A stretch of DNA of 37,286 nucleotides, taken from Eubacteriales bacterium (GTDB lineage Bacteria; Bacillota; Clostridia; Lachnospirales; Lachnospiraceae). The translations under genes and the position numbers were made by a program. The stretch spans positions 1 to 37,286 of the forward strand of contig JAUNHB010000021.1 of the NCBI GenBank assembly GCA_030524125.1. The letters are read 5' to 3'. Positions 16,221 through 22,982 of this stretch are shown one piece after another; positions within the stretch are counted from its first letter, which is position 1; each line of letters starts with the position of its first letter. The notes under the pieces were generated by a model. The model saw only the letters and a program-made list of their open reading frames with translations, ran no database searches and was not told where the DNA came from.

Positions 16221-17627
16221 TCACTCCTTCCCGTTCCAGCAATACGTGCAGAGCTTGCACGGCTCGATGCCGACGGAGTCCAGAAGGTCGTCCAGACGGT
16301 TATATTTGAGGGAGGTGAAGTTCAGGTCCTTGCGGATCTCCTCCACCATGCGCTCGTATTTCTCCGAGGACGGATCCGCGTACTCCTGAAGGACCTCGTC
16401 GGTCACGTCGGGGCCTTCGAGACGCTCGATGACCTTGCGGGTGATCAGGTCGAGGTCGGAGCGGGAGCGGGAGAAGTTCAGGTACTTGCAGCCGTACACG
16501 AGGGGCGGGCAGGCCGGACGGATATGCACCTCTTTGGCGCCGCTCTGGTAGAGAAATTCCGTCGTCTCCCGAAGCTGCGTGCCGCGGACGATGGAATCGT
16601 CGATCAGCAGCAGGCGCTTACCCTGGATGAGCGGATGGATCGGGATCAGCTTCATCTTGGCGATCAGATTGCGCTTGTCCTGGATGGTCGGCATAAAGGA
16701 CCGGGGCCAGGTGGGCGTGTACTTGATGAAGGGCCGGGAAAACGGGATTCCCGAGCGGTTGGCGTAGCCGACCGCGTGGGCGGTGCCGGAGTCCGGGACG
16801 CCCGCCACGATGTCCGGCTTCGCGTCGTCGCGCTCGGCCATCCGCTCGCCGCATTTGTAGCGCATCTCCTCCACGTTGACGCCCTCGTAAAAGCTGGAGG
16901 GGTAGCCGTAATACACCCAGAGGAACGTGCAGATCTTCATGTCGCTGCCGGGGGCCGCCAGCGTGCGCACCTCGTCCGGCGTCACGACGACGATCTCGCC
17001 GGGACCCAGCTCCCGCTCGTCCTCATAGCCCAGATTCAGGTAGGCGAAGCTCTCGAAGGTGACGCAGCGGGCGTCCTCCTTCCGGCCCACGATGACCGGC
17101 GTGCGGCCCAGACGGTCTCTGGCCGCGTAGATACCCTTCGGGGTCAGGATCATCAGGGTCAGAGACCCTTCGATCAGCTCCTGCGCGTACCGGATGCCGT
17201 CGATCAGATTTTCCTTCTGGTTGATGACGGCGGCCGCCAGCTCCGTGGGGTTGATGTCGCCGCCGCTCATTTCCAGAAAATGCGTATTTCCTTTCTCGAA
17301 GATCAGCCGGGTGATCTCCTCGGTGTTGTTGATCTTTCCTACGGTGGTGATGGCGTAGGTCCCGTGGTGGGAGCGGACGATCAGAGGCTGGGGCTCGTAA
17401 TCGGAGATGCATCCGATACCCAGATTGCCTTTCATCGCCTTCATGTCTTTCTCAAATTTTGTCCGGAACGGCGCGTTCTCGATGTTGTGGATGGCGCGGT
17501 CGAAGCCGCCCTCTCCGTAGACGGCCATGCCGCCCCTGCGCGTTCCCAGATGGGAATGGTAATCTGTTCCGAAAAACAGATCGAATAAACAGTCGTTTTT
17601 GGAAGCTACGCCAAAAAATCCGCCCAT
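16221..17627 (-). CDS. PurF-like amidophosphoribosyltransferase paralogue without the catalytic cysteine
   Basis: The 468-residue product has the PurF two-domain plan. The C-terminal phosphoribosyltransferase domain is intact, with the PRPP loop LLIDDSIVRGT (residues 340-350) and Cys residues (233, 373/380, 457, 460) that could carry the Fe-S cluster of the B. subtilis type. The N-terminal glutaminase domain is not: it begins MGGFFGVAS where PurF has M-C-G-V-F-G, so the N-terminal nucleophile is Gly. The HRGQ-type segment reads HLGTRRGGM and the usual HNG loop is altered. The start is fixed by AGGAGG directly before ATG 17627. It probably either uses free ammonia or has another role. The next gene upstream on this strand is the DUF362 protein, with a repeat between them. 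Confidence 0.85.
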   Translation of the reverse strand: MGGFFGVASKNDCLFDLFFGTDYHSHLGTRRGGMAVYGEGGFDRAIHNIENAPFRTKFEKDMKAMKGNLGIGCISDYEPQPLIVRSHHGTYAITTVGKINNTEEITRLIFEKGNTHFLEMSGGDINPTELAAAVINQKENLIDGIRYAQELIEGSLTLMILTPKGIYAARDRLGRTPVIVGRKEDARCVTFESFAYLNLGYEDERELGPGEIVVVTPDEVRTLAAPGSDMKICTFLWVYYGYPSSFYEGVNVEEMRYKCGERMAERDDAKPDIVAGVPDSGTAHAVGYANRSGIPFSRPFIKYTPTWPRSFMPTIQDKRNLIAKMKLIPIHPLIQGKRLLLIDDSIVRGTQLRETTEFLYQSGAKEVHIRPACPPLVYGCKYLNFSRSRSDLDLITRKVIERLEGPDVTDEVLQEYADPSSEKYERMVEEIRKDLNFTSLKYNRLDDLLDSVGIEPCKLCTYCWNGKE

Positions 17628-17670
17628 AGAATGTCCTCCTGATTTTAGTCGTGTCCGGGTGTAAATTGTA

Positions 17671-17772
17671 ACAGTTCAGCCCGCGCCATTCGCAAATCCG
17701 CGCTGACGCGCTCTCCGCCGCTTCGCGGCTGCCTTTGCTCATAATCCGGCATTCCCGGCTGGTTAAACTGTT
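17671..17772 (+). repeat. Dispersed repeat copy B (short form, 101 bp)
   Basis: It opens ACAGTTCAGCCCGCGCCATT and ends GGTTAAACTGTT (one variant of GGCTGAACTGT). The core holds GCGCTGACGCGCTCTCCGCC and CGCGGC. It fills most of the 135-nt gap between the DUF362 and PurF-like genes. Its right end overlaps the last codons and stop codon of the DUF362 gene (17763-17772). Confidence 0.88.
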
Positions 17773-18884
17773 TCTAATATATAGCCCCGTGTGCCAAGGC
17801 CGATCTTCTCTCCCTGATCCAGCGTCGCCTCCCACTCCACGTTCGGATTGGAATCCTTGAAATGGTTGTGGTGGCACACCCAGCCGGGCTTCGCCAGATT
17901 TTCTCCAAGCTGGCTGTCCGCGATGGGCTGGGCCTTCAGACAGGCGTCGGCGCATGCCTGATCGAGCGCCACCGGATCGAAGCTTGCGAACATGCCGATG
18001 TCCGGAAGGATCGGGGCGTCGTTCTCCCCGTGGCAGTCGCAGTTGGGGCTGATGTCCTGCACGAGAGAAATATGGAAGCAGGGGCGGCCGTGACAGACTG
18101 CCTGCGCATACTCGGCCATCTTCCGGTCCAGAAGCTCGTTGGCGCTGTCGTTGGGGTTGTAGACTGCGTCGAAGCTGCACGCTCCGATGCAGCGGCCGCA
18201 GCCCTTGCATTTATCGTAGTCGATGACCGCCTTCTTGTCCACGTAGGTAATGGCGTCGCTTCCGCACTCTTTTGCGCAGCGGCGGCAGCCCCGGCACAGC
18301 TCCGTGTCGATGGCAGGCTTTCCGCTCTTGTGCTGATCCATCTTTCCGGCGCGGCTTCCGCAGCCCATGCCGATATTTTTGATGGCTCCGCCGAAGCCGG
18401 TGGCCTCATGTCCCTTGAAATGGGTGAGACTGATAAAGACGTCCGCGTCCATGACGGCCCGTCCGATCTTGGCTGTCTGGCAGTATTCTCCGTTGACCAC
18501 AGGCACATCCACCTCGTCCGTGCCGCGCAGTCCGTCTCCGATGATGATCTGACATCCGGTGGTGACGGTGTTGAAGCCGTTTAAATTGGCGCAGTCCATG
18601 TGCTCCAGCGCGTTCTTGCGGCTGCCGGGATAGAGCGTGTTGCAGTCGGTCAGAAACGGAAGTCCGCCCTGCTCCTTGCAGAGATCCGCCACGGCCTTCG
18701 CGTAGTTGGGGCGAAGGAAGGCCAGATTGCCCAGCTCTCCGAAGTGCATTTTGATCGCCACAAATTTTCCGTCCATGTCAATGTTCTTGATCCCGGCCGC
18801 CAGACAGAGCTTTTTGAGCTTGTCGATCTGGCTGGTGCCGACCGGACATCGGAAATTTGTAAAATATACCGTTGATTTTTCCAT
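17763..18884 (-). CDS. DUF362 protein with two [4Fe-4S] ferredoxin motifs
   Basis: Predicted iron-sulfur protein of 373 residues. The DUF362 core (VAIKMHFGELGNLAFLRPNY, and THFKGHEATGFGGAIKNIGMG) is followed by two CxxCxxCxxxC clusters at residues 197-207 and 226-236, then a C-terminal part of the DUF362 fold. Relatives are annotated as ferredoxin-like or reductive electron carriers; no reaction is established. ATG 18884 is chosen because AGGAGGAGG precedes it, although the frame is open for 19 more codons. Its terminal residues ETV and stop codon come from the right end of repeat copy B. A second reading is as an accessory to the PurF-like protein downstream. Confidence 0.85.
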   Translation of the reverse strand: MEKSTVYFTNFRCPVGTSQIDKLKKLCLAAGIKNIDMDGKFVAIKMHFGELGNLAFLRPNYAKAVADLCKEQGGLPFLTDCNTLYPGSRKNALEHMDCANLNGFNTVTTGCQIIIGDGLRGTDEVDVPVVNGEYCQTAKIGRAVMDADVFISLTHFKGHEATGFGGAIKNIGMGCGSRAGKMDQHKSGKPAIDTELCRGCRRCAKECGSDAITYVDKKAVIDYDKCKGCGRCIGACSFDAVYNPNDSANELLDRKMAEYAQAVCHGRPCFHISLVQDISPNCDCHGENDAPILPDIGMFASFDPVALDQACADACLKAQPIADSQLGENLAKPGWVCHHNHFKDSNPNVEWEATLDQGEKIGLGTRGYILETV

Positions 18885-18962
18885 GAAAAGAATACCTCCT
18901 CCTGTTATGTGGACTGCCGGGCCGCGGCCGCGGCAGCGCATGATTCCTGGCGTTGCCAGTGG

Positions 18963-19121
18963 CAGTTCAGCCCCGCGCTATTCGGGGAGCCGCGCCGACG
19001 CGCTCCCCGCCGCTTACGCGGCTACCTTTTCTTATGATCCGGCGCTCCCTCAGCCGAAAGCAGCAGATCAAAATTCGTGCGAGCACGATTCTGCTCAGCC
19101 GCTCCCGGCTGGCTGAACTGT
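18963..19121 (+). repeat. Dispersed repeat copy C (long form, about 159 bp)
   Basis: It opens CAGTTCAGCC and ends GGCTGAACTGT. Relative to the short form it carries an added block with its own hairpin (AAAATTCGTGC / GCACGATT). The 337-nt gap 18885-19221 holds the DUF362 ribosome binding site, this repeat and the PepSY terminator; I see no gene. Confidence 0.88.
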
Positions 19122-19157
19122 CATCATCACCTTGATGATACCACAAAAAAGAGGAAT

Positions 19158-19200
19158 AGAAAACCCGTGAAGTTTTGCGCGGGGCAAAGTCTTCACGGGT
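19158..19200 (-). terminator. Terminator of the PepSY gene
   Basis: On the minus strand ACCCGTGAAG (19200-19191) pairs with CTTCACGGGT (19172-19163) and is followed by TTTTC. The stem is 10 bp. It begins about 20 nt after the PepSY stop codon. Confidence 0.85.
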
Positions 19201-19221
19201 CTTGGCAAAGGGAATCCGGGA

Positions 19222-20094
19222 TCAGTCATCGACCTCGGAATCGTACTCCAGGATCGCCCCGGAGGAAGCGTCGATGGTGTAGTCGTACTCCGTGACGCCT
19301 CTGTAAAACTCGATCTCGTAGACGAGGATCCCATCGTCCTCGTCCAGCTTCGCCTTGGCGAAGGTGACGTCGGAGGCGGAGAAGCCTGCGTGGGAGAGGG
19401 CGGCGTTCTTGGCGTCGTCCACGCTGACGGAGACGGAGGAGCCGCCGGACGCCGCAGCGCCGGTGCGGAAGGCTTCGGCGCTCCGCTTGCGGACGGTTCC
19501 GTCTGCGGCTGCGATCTCGTATTCGTACTCATGGGTGGAGGTGTAGAACTCCACATCGTAGACCGCGACGCCGTGCTCATAGTCGGTTTTGGTCTTGGTG
19601 AAGGTGGCGTCGGAGGCGTTCACGCCCGCGTCGTCCAGCGCCTTCTTTTTGGCGTCCTCGAGCGTGATCTGCCCGGAGGATGCTTGCGCCGCCGCTTCCG
19701 CAGGCTGCTCCTGCGTTTCGGCGGTCTGATTGTTGTCGGAGGCGATGGACGGAAGCTCGATCAGCTCCAGCTCCTTTTTGACGACGGAGCCGTCGGAAGC
19801 CTTGATCCAGTAGCTGTATTCGGTGCCGGAGGCGATAAATTCCACATCGTAGACGAACTGTCCCTGCTCGAAATCAAATTCCGTCCGGACCGCCGTGGCC
19901 GAGAGCGGATCCACGCCCGCGTCGGCGAAGGCGAAATTCTGCGCGTTCTCGGCCCCGATGGAGGAGCTCTCCGCGATGGTCCCCGTGGCGAAGGACGTTC
20001 CCGCCACGAGAAGGGTCAGACCGGCCACCGTGCAGGCGGAGGTGAAGAGCGCTTTTTTCGGAGTTGCAAACCATTCTTTTACATTTATTTTCAT
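19222..20094 (-). CDS. Secreted or membrane-anchored protein with three PepSY domains
   Basis: The 290-residue product has an N-terminal hydrophobic segment (about residues 14-36) and three PepSY-type repeats at about 47-108, 145-205 and 225-286. Each follows the pattern DAKxxAL..AG....D.TF.K...D...(V/Y)YDVEF......EY.YxI.A.DG. PepSY domains are small extracellular modules found in peptidase propeptides and next to two-component systems; binding or inhibiting proteases is one proposed role. The start at 20094 is supported by AAGGAG. It follows the kinase gene by 61 nt and has its own candidate regulator site, so it is probably a target of that system as well as its neighbour. Confidence 0.93.
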   Translation of the reverse strand: MKINVKEWFATPKKALFTSACTVAGLTLLVAGTSFATGTIAESSSIGAENAQNFAFADAGVDPLSATAVRTEFDFEQGQFVYDVEFIASGTEYSYWIKASDGSVVKKELELIELPSIASDNNQTAETQEQPAEAAAQASSGQITLEDAKKKALDDAGVNASDATFTKTKTDYEHGVAVYDVEFYTSTHEYEYEIAAADGTVRKRSAEAFRTGAAASGGSSVSVSVDDAKNAALSHAGFSASDVTFAKAKLDEDDGILVYEIEFYRGVTEYDYTIDASSGAILEYDSEVDD

Positions 20095-20138
20095 TTTAAA
20101 TTCTCCTTTCAGATCTGTGCTGTTTTGTTTGTGACCAT

Positions 20139-20172
20139 AGAATACCGCACAAAGATTAGAGAAACATTAGAA
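20139..20172 (-). promoter_or_regulatory. Response-regulator direct repeat and -10 box before the PepSY gene
   Basis: On the minus strand TCTAAT occurs at 20171-20166 and again 11 bp later at 20160-20155. TATTCT (20144-20139) follows as a candidate -10, with no good -35. The repeats overlap the kinase stop codon. The read-out of the opposite strand (ATTAGAGAAACATTAGA) resembles the repeat at 8389-8410. An OmpR-type activator, most simply the regulator at 21556-22236, would explain it. Confidence 0.6.
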
Positions 20173-21559
20173 ATGTAAAAATACTTCCCTGTCCGGGTTC
20201 GCTCTGAAGCGTGACGGTCCCGCCGTGGAAGCGGGCGATCTGGAGCACCATGGAGAGCCCAAGGCCGGTCCCCTCGCCGGACCGGGAGCTGTCCGCCTGA
20301 TAGAACCGCCGGAAGACGGCCTCCTGTTCTCTGGGAGCGATGCCGATGCCGTTGTCCTCCACGGACAGAAGGATGCGCCCCTCCTCCGTCCGGAGCGTCA
20401 CGAGGATATGGCCGCCGTCTTTTCCGTAGCGGTAGGCGTTGGAGATCAGATTGGAGAGAGCGCGGGTCAGAAGACCGGGATGGCCGGTACAGAAAACGTC
20501 TTCCTGGATCCGCCAGTCAAGGGAGATCCCGCGCTCCCGGATCAGCGCCATGTCCGCGCAGAGAGAGCGCGTCAGACCGGACAGATCCACCGTCTCCTTT
20601 TGATAGCTGTCCGCGCGCATCTCCAGACGGGTGTAGTCCAGCATATCCCGGATGAGACGGGACATGCGCCGCCCCTGCCGCTCGACGACGATCAGCGCCC
20701 GCTCGTATTCCTCCGGGCTTCTGGGCTGCTCCAGGGAAAATTCGCACTGGGCCAGGATGACCGACATGGGGGTGCGGAGCTCATGGGAGGCGTCGGAGGT
20801 AAACTGCCGCTCCGCCTCGAAGGCCGCGTCCAGCCGTCGGAACATCTCATTGAAGCTTTCGGCAAGTCGGTGAAGCTCGTCCTCGCCTGGCCCCAGCTCG
20901 ATCCGTTTTTTCAGGTCGTCGCCTCCGCCGATCTGCAGGGCCGTGTCGGAGATCTGTCGGATGGGCCGAAGCATCCGCCCCGCGATCAGGTAGCCGCCCG
21001 CGCCTGCAAGGAGCACCAGAAGCGGCATGAGGATGAGGGAGAGTCTGGCGATGTCGGACAGTTCCGCCTTTCCCTGAGCTTCGGACACGACGCCCCGGAG
21101 CCAGAGCCCCTCCAGACCGTCCCCCTCCAGCTTCCGGTCGAAAACATAGTAGAGCTCGCCGCCCGAGGACAGCGTCTGGACCACCGAGTCCCGAAGCCCC
21201 ACGGAGAGACTGTCCATGGCCACCGGATTTTCACCGTAGAGCAGCGTCTGGCCACTGTCGTACAGCGCGGTGTAGACGCCGTTGATCTGATCGAGAAAGT
21301 CGTCGTCCACCTCCAGATAGCCGGAGCCGTAGGAAAGGAAATGATCCACGTCGTTGGTGAGATCCAGTTCTTCGAGGCTTTCAAAATATTCCACCTCGTC
21401 CACATTGTTCTCGACAGTCTCGATGAGACCGTCCCGTATGGTCTTCTGGAGGACCTGCCGGCTGACGGAGAGGATCACCAGGTAGGTCAGAGCCACCATC
21501 AGGATCAGGGCCGCCGAAAACCAGAGCGTGATCTTCAGCCGGATCGAGAGCTTTTTCAT
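20156..21559 (-). CDS. Sensor histidine kinase with HAMP domain
   Basis: The 467-residue product has a first membrane segment at about 11-33, an acidic extracytoplasmic sensor region (about 34-170), and a second membrane segment at about 172-195. A HAMP domain (RMLRPIRQISDTALQI) leads to the H-box SHELRTPM with phospho-acceptor His259. The ATPase domain shows NLISNAYRYG, EDNGIGI, FRRFYQAD and GTGLGLS. It overlaps the regulator gene by 4 nt (ATGA). The sensor region is rich in Asp and Glu, compatible with sensing cations or cationic peptides, but that is speculation. Confidence 0.95.
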   Translation of the reverse strand: MKKLSIRLKITLWFSAALILMVALTYLVILSVSRQVLQKTIRDGLIETVENNVDEVEYFESLEELDLTNDVDHFLSYGSGYLEVDDDFLDQINGVYTALYDSGQTLLYGENPVAMDSLSVGLRDSVVQTLSSGGELYYVFDRKLEGDGLEGLWLRGVVSEAQGKAELSDIARLSLILMPLLVLLAGAGGYLIAGRMLRPIRQISDTALQIGGGDDLKKRIELGPGEDELHRLAESFNEMFRRLDAAFEAERQFTSDASHELRTPMSVILAQCEFSLEQPRSPEEYERALIVVERQGRRMSRLIRDMLDYTRLEMRADSYQKETVDLSGLTRSLCADMALIRERGISLDWRIQEDVFCTGHPGLLTRALSNLISNAYRYGKDGGHILVTLRTEEGRILLSVEDNGIGIAPREQEAVFRRFYQADSSRSGEGTGLGLSMVLQIARFHGGTVTLQSEPGQGSIFTFLMFL

Positions 21560-22236
21560 TCGTTTTTCTCCTCTCTGAGCACGTAGCCTCTGCCGCGCAC
21601 GGTGTGGATCAGCCGCCGGTCCCGCCCGCCGTCGATCTTTTTGCGCAGATAGCTGATGTAGACGTCCACCACGTTGGTGCCGCCCTCATAGTCGAAGTTC
21701 CAGATATGGTTTTCGATCTTCTCCCGGGAGAGGACGACGCCCCGGTTCCGCATCAGATATTCCAGAAGCGCGTACTCTTTGGCCGACAGATCGACGGGCT
21801 GGCCGTCCCTCGTCACCTGATGCGTGGCGCAGTCCAGCGTCAGGCCGCCCACGGAAAGCACATTGCTGGCCATGCCGAAGGAGGTGCGGAGCATCGTCCG
21901 CACCCGGGCCGCCAGCTCCTCCAGCGAGAAGGGCTTCACCAGATAGTCGCTGGCGCCGCTGTCCAGCCCCTTCACCCGGTCGGACACGGCGTCCCGGGCC
22001 GTGAGAAACATGACCGGCGTGGCGTCTCCCCGCGACCGGAGGGACTGGAGAACCTGATAGCCGTCGGCTCCGGGCATCATAATATCGAGGATCACCGCGT
22101 CGTATTCGGTGTAGGAGAGGATATCCATGGCCTCCGCACCGTCGTGGCAGCAGTCCACGCTGTACCCCTCCTGCGTCAGCTTCCGGGCGATGATGAGCGC
22201 CAGATCCTGTTCGTCCTCCGCAACTAAAATACGCAT
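21556..22236 (-). CDS. OmpR/PhoB-family response regulator
   Basis: The 226-residue product has a receiver domain with EDE, phospho-acceptor Asp51 (VILDIMMPG), T in MFLTAR and K in YLVKPFS, and a winged-helix domain (LSAKEYALLEYLMRNRGVVLSREKIENHIW ... TVRGRGYVLR). The start at 22236 (MRILVAEDE) is preceded by GGAGG; the frame is open for 90 more codons upstream into the repeat array, with no family similarity. It is the first gene of the regulator-kinase-PepSY set. Confidence 0.95.
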   Translation of the reverse strand: MRILVAEDEQDLALIIARKLTQEGYSVDCCHDGAEAMDILSYTEYDAVILDIMMPGADGYQVLQSLRSRGDATPVMFLTARDAVSDRVKGLDSGASDYLVKPFSLEELAARVRTMLRTSFGMASNVLSVGGLTLDCATHQVTRDGQPVDLSAKEYALLEYLMRNRGVVLSREKIENHIWNFDYEGGTNVVDVYISYLRKKIDGGRDRRLIHTVRGRGYVLREEKNE

Positions 22237-22379
22237 GAAAAGACCTCCGTTCTGAAAGTTTGGGCGGGCGGAACTGGGAAACGCCGTCCTTTTGGAGGCT
22301 CTGCCTGCCAGAGCGCTCCGCCCGCGGGTTATGACTACCGTACCACAGGAGCGCGGGGAATTCAAGCGGCTGGCGGGAT

Positions 22380-22858
22380 GTAACCGTTCAGCCCGCGCCA
22401 TTCGCAAAGCCGCGCTGACGCGCTCTCCGCCGCTTACGCGGCTATCTTTGCTCATGAACTGGCGCTCCCTCAGCCGGAAGCAACAGGCCAAAATTCGTGC
22501 AAGCACGATTTTTGCCTGTCACTTCTGGCTGGCGGAATGTAGCCGTTCAGCCCGCGCCATTCGCAAAGCCGCGCTGCCGCGCTCCCCGCCGCTTCGCGGC
22601 TATCTTTGCTCATGAACTGGCGCTCCCTCAGCCGAAAGCAACAGGCCAAAATTCGTGCAAGCACGATTTTTGCCTGTCACTTCTGGCGGGCTAAATGTAA
22701 CCGTTCAGCCCGCGCCATTCGCAAAGCCGCGCTGCCGCGCTCTCCGCCGCTTCGCGGCTATCTTTGCTCATGAACTGGCGCTCCCTCAGCCGAAAGCAAC
22801 AGGCCAAAATTCGTGCAAGCACGATTTTGACCTGTCACTCCCGGCTGGCTGAACTGTT
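22380..22858 (+). repeat. Tandem array of three long repeat units (copies D, E, F)
   Basis: Three near-identical units start at about 22380, 22539 and 22697, with the shared GTTCAGCCCGCGCCATTCGC at 22386, 22545 and 22703, giving a period of 158-159 bp. Each has the inner block ACAGGCCAAAATTCGTGC / GCACGATTTTTGCCTGT, a hairpin. Only the last unit ends with the full GGCTGAACTGTT (22847-22858); the inner junctions read GGCGGAAT and GGGCTAAAT. A partial right end (GGCTGGCGGGATGTAACC) precedes the first unit. The 746-nt gap 22237-22982 holds this array and the promoter of the debranching gene; I see no credible gene. Confidence 0.93.
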
Positions 22859-22883
22859 GCGTCACACAGATTCTTTTTGACTG

Positions 22884-22916
22884 CCCCTGTACAGGGGGAG
22901 AAAAATACATTATAAT
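22884..22916 (+). promoter_or_regulatory. Promoter of the debranching gene with an overlapping palindrome
   Basis: TGTACA at 22888-22893, a 17-nt spacer and a perfect TATAAT at 22911-22916. The -35 box is the centre of the perfect 14-bp palindrome CCCCTGTACAGGGG (22884-22897), a likely operator. A TTGACT at 22877-22882 does not space with the TATAAT. Confidence 0.65.
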
Positions 22917-22982
22917 AAACTCTGATTAACATAAAACATGTAAAGATCGCTCGAAAACACTCGAAACAAGGAGGTAAATGGT

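Noticed and set aside
22541-22620. A small open frame in the repeats on the minus strand (MSKDSREAAES...) that recurs in several copies
   Set aside because: In copies D and G an extra base in the middle shifts the frame (MSKDSRVSGGE...), so the peptide is not conserved. The shared signal is DNA or RNA structure, not protein.
22380-22858. CRISPR array
   Set aside because: The units are 158 bp long with no unique spacers between them, and no cas genes are present.
22877-22907. MerR-type promoter at glgX (TTGACT with a 19-20-bp spacer over the palindrome)
   Set aside because: No acceptable -10 lies at that spacing; the TATAAT at 22911 fits TGTACA with a 17-nt spacer instead.
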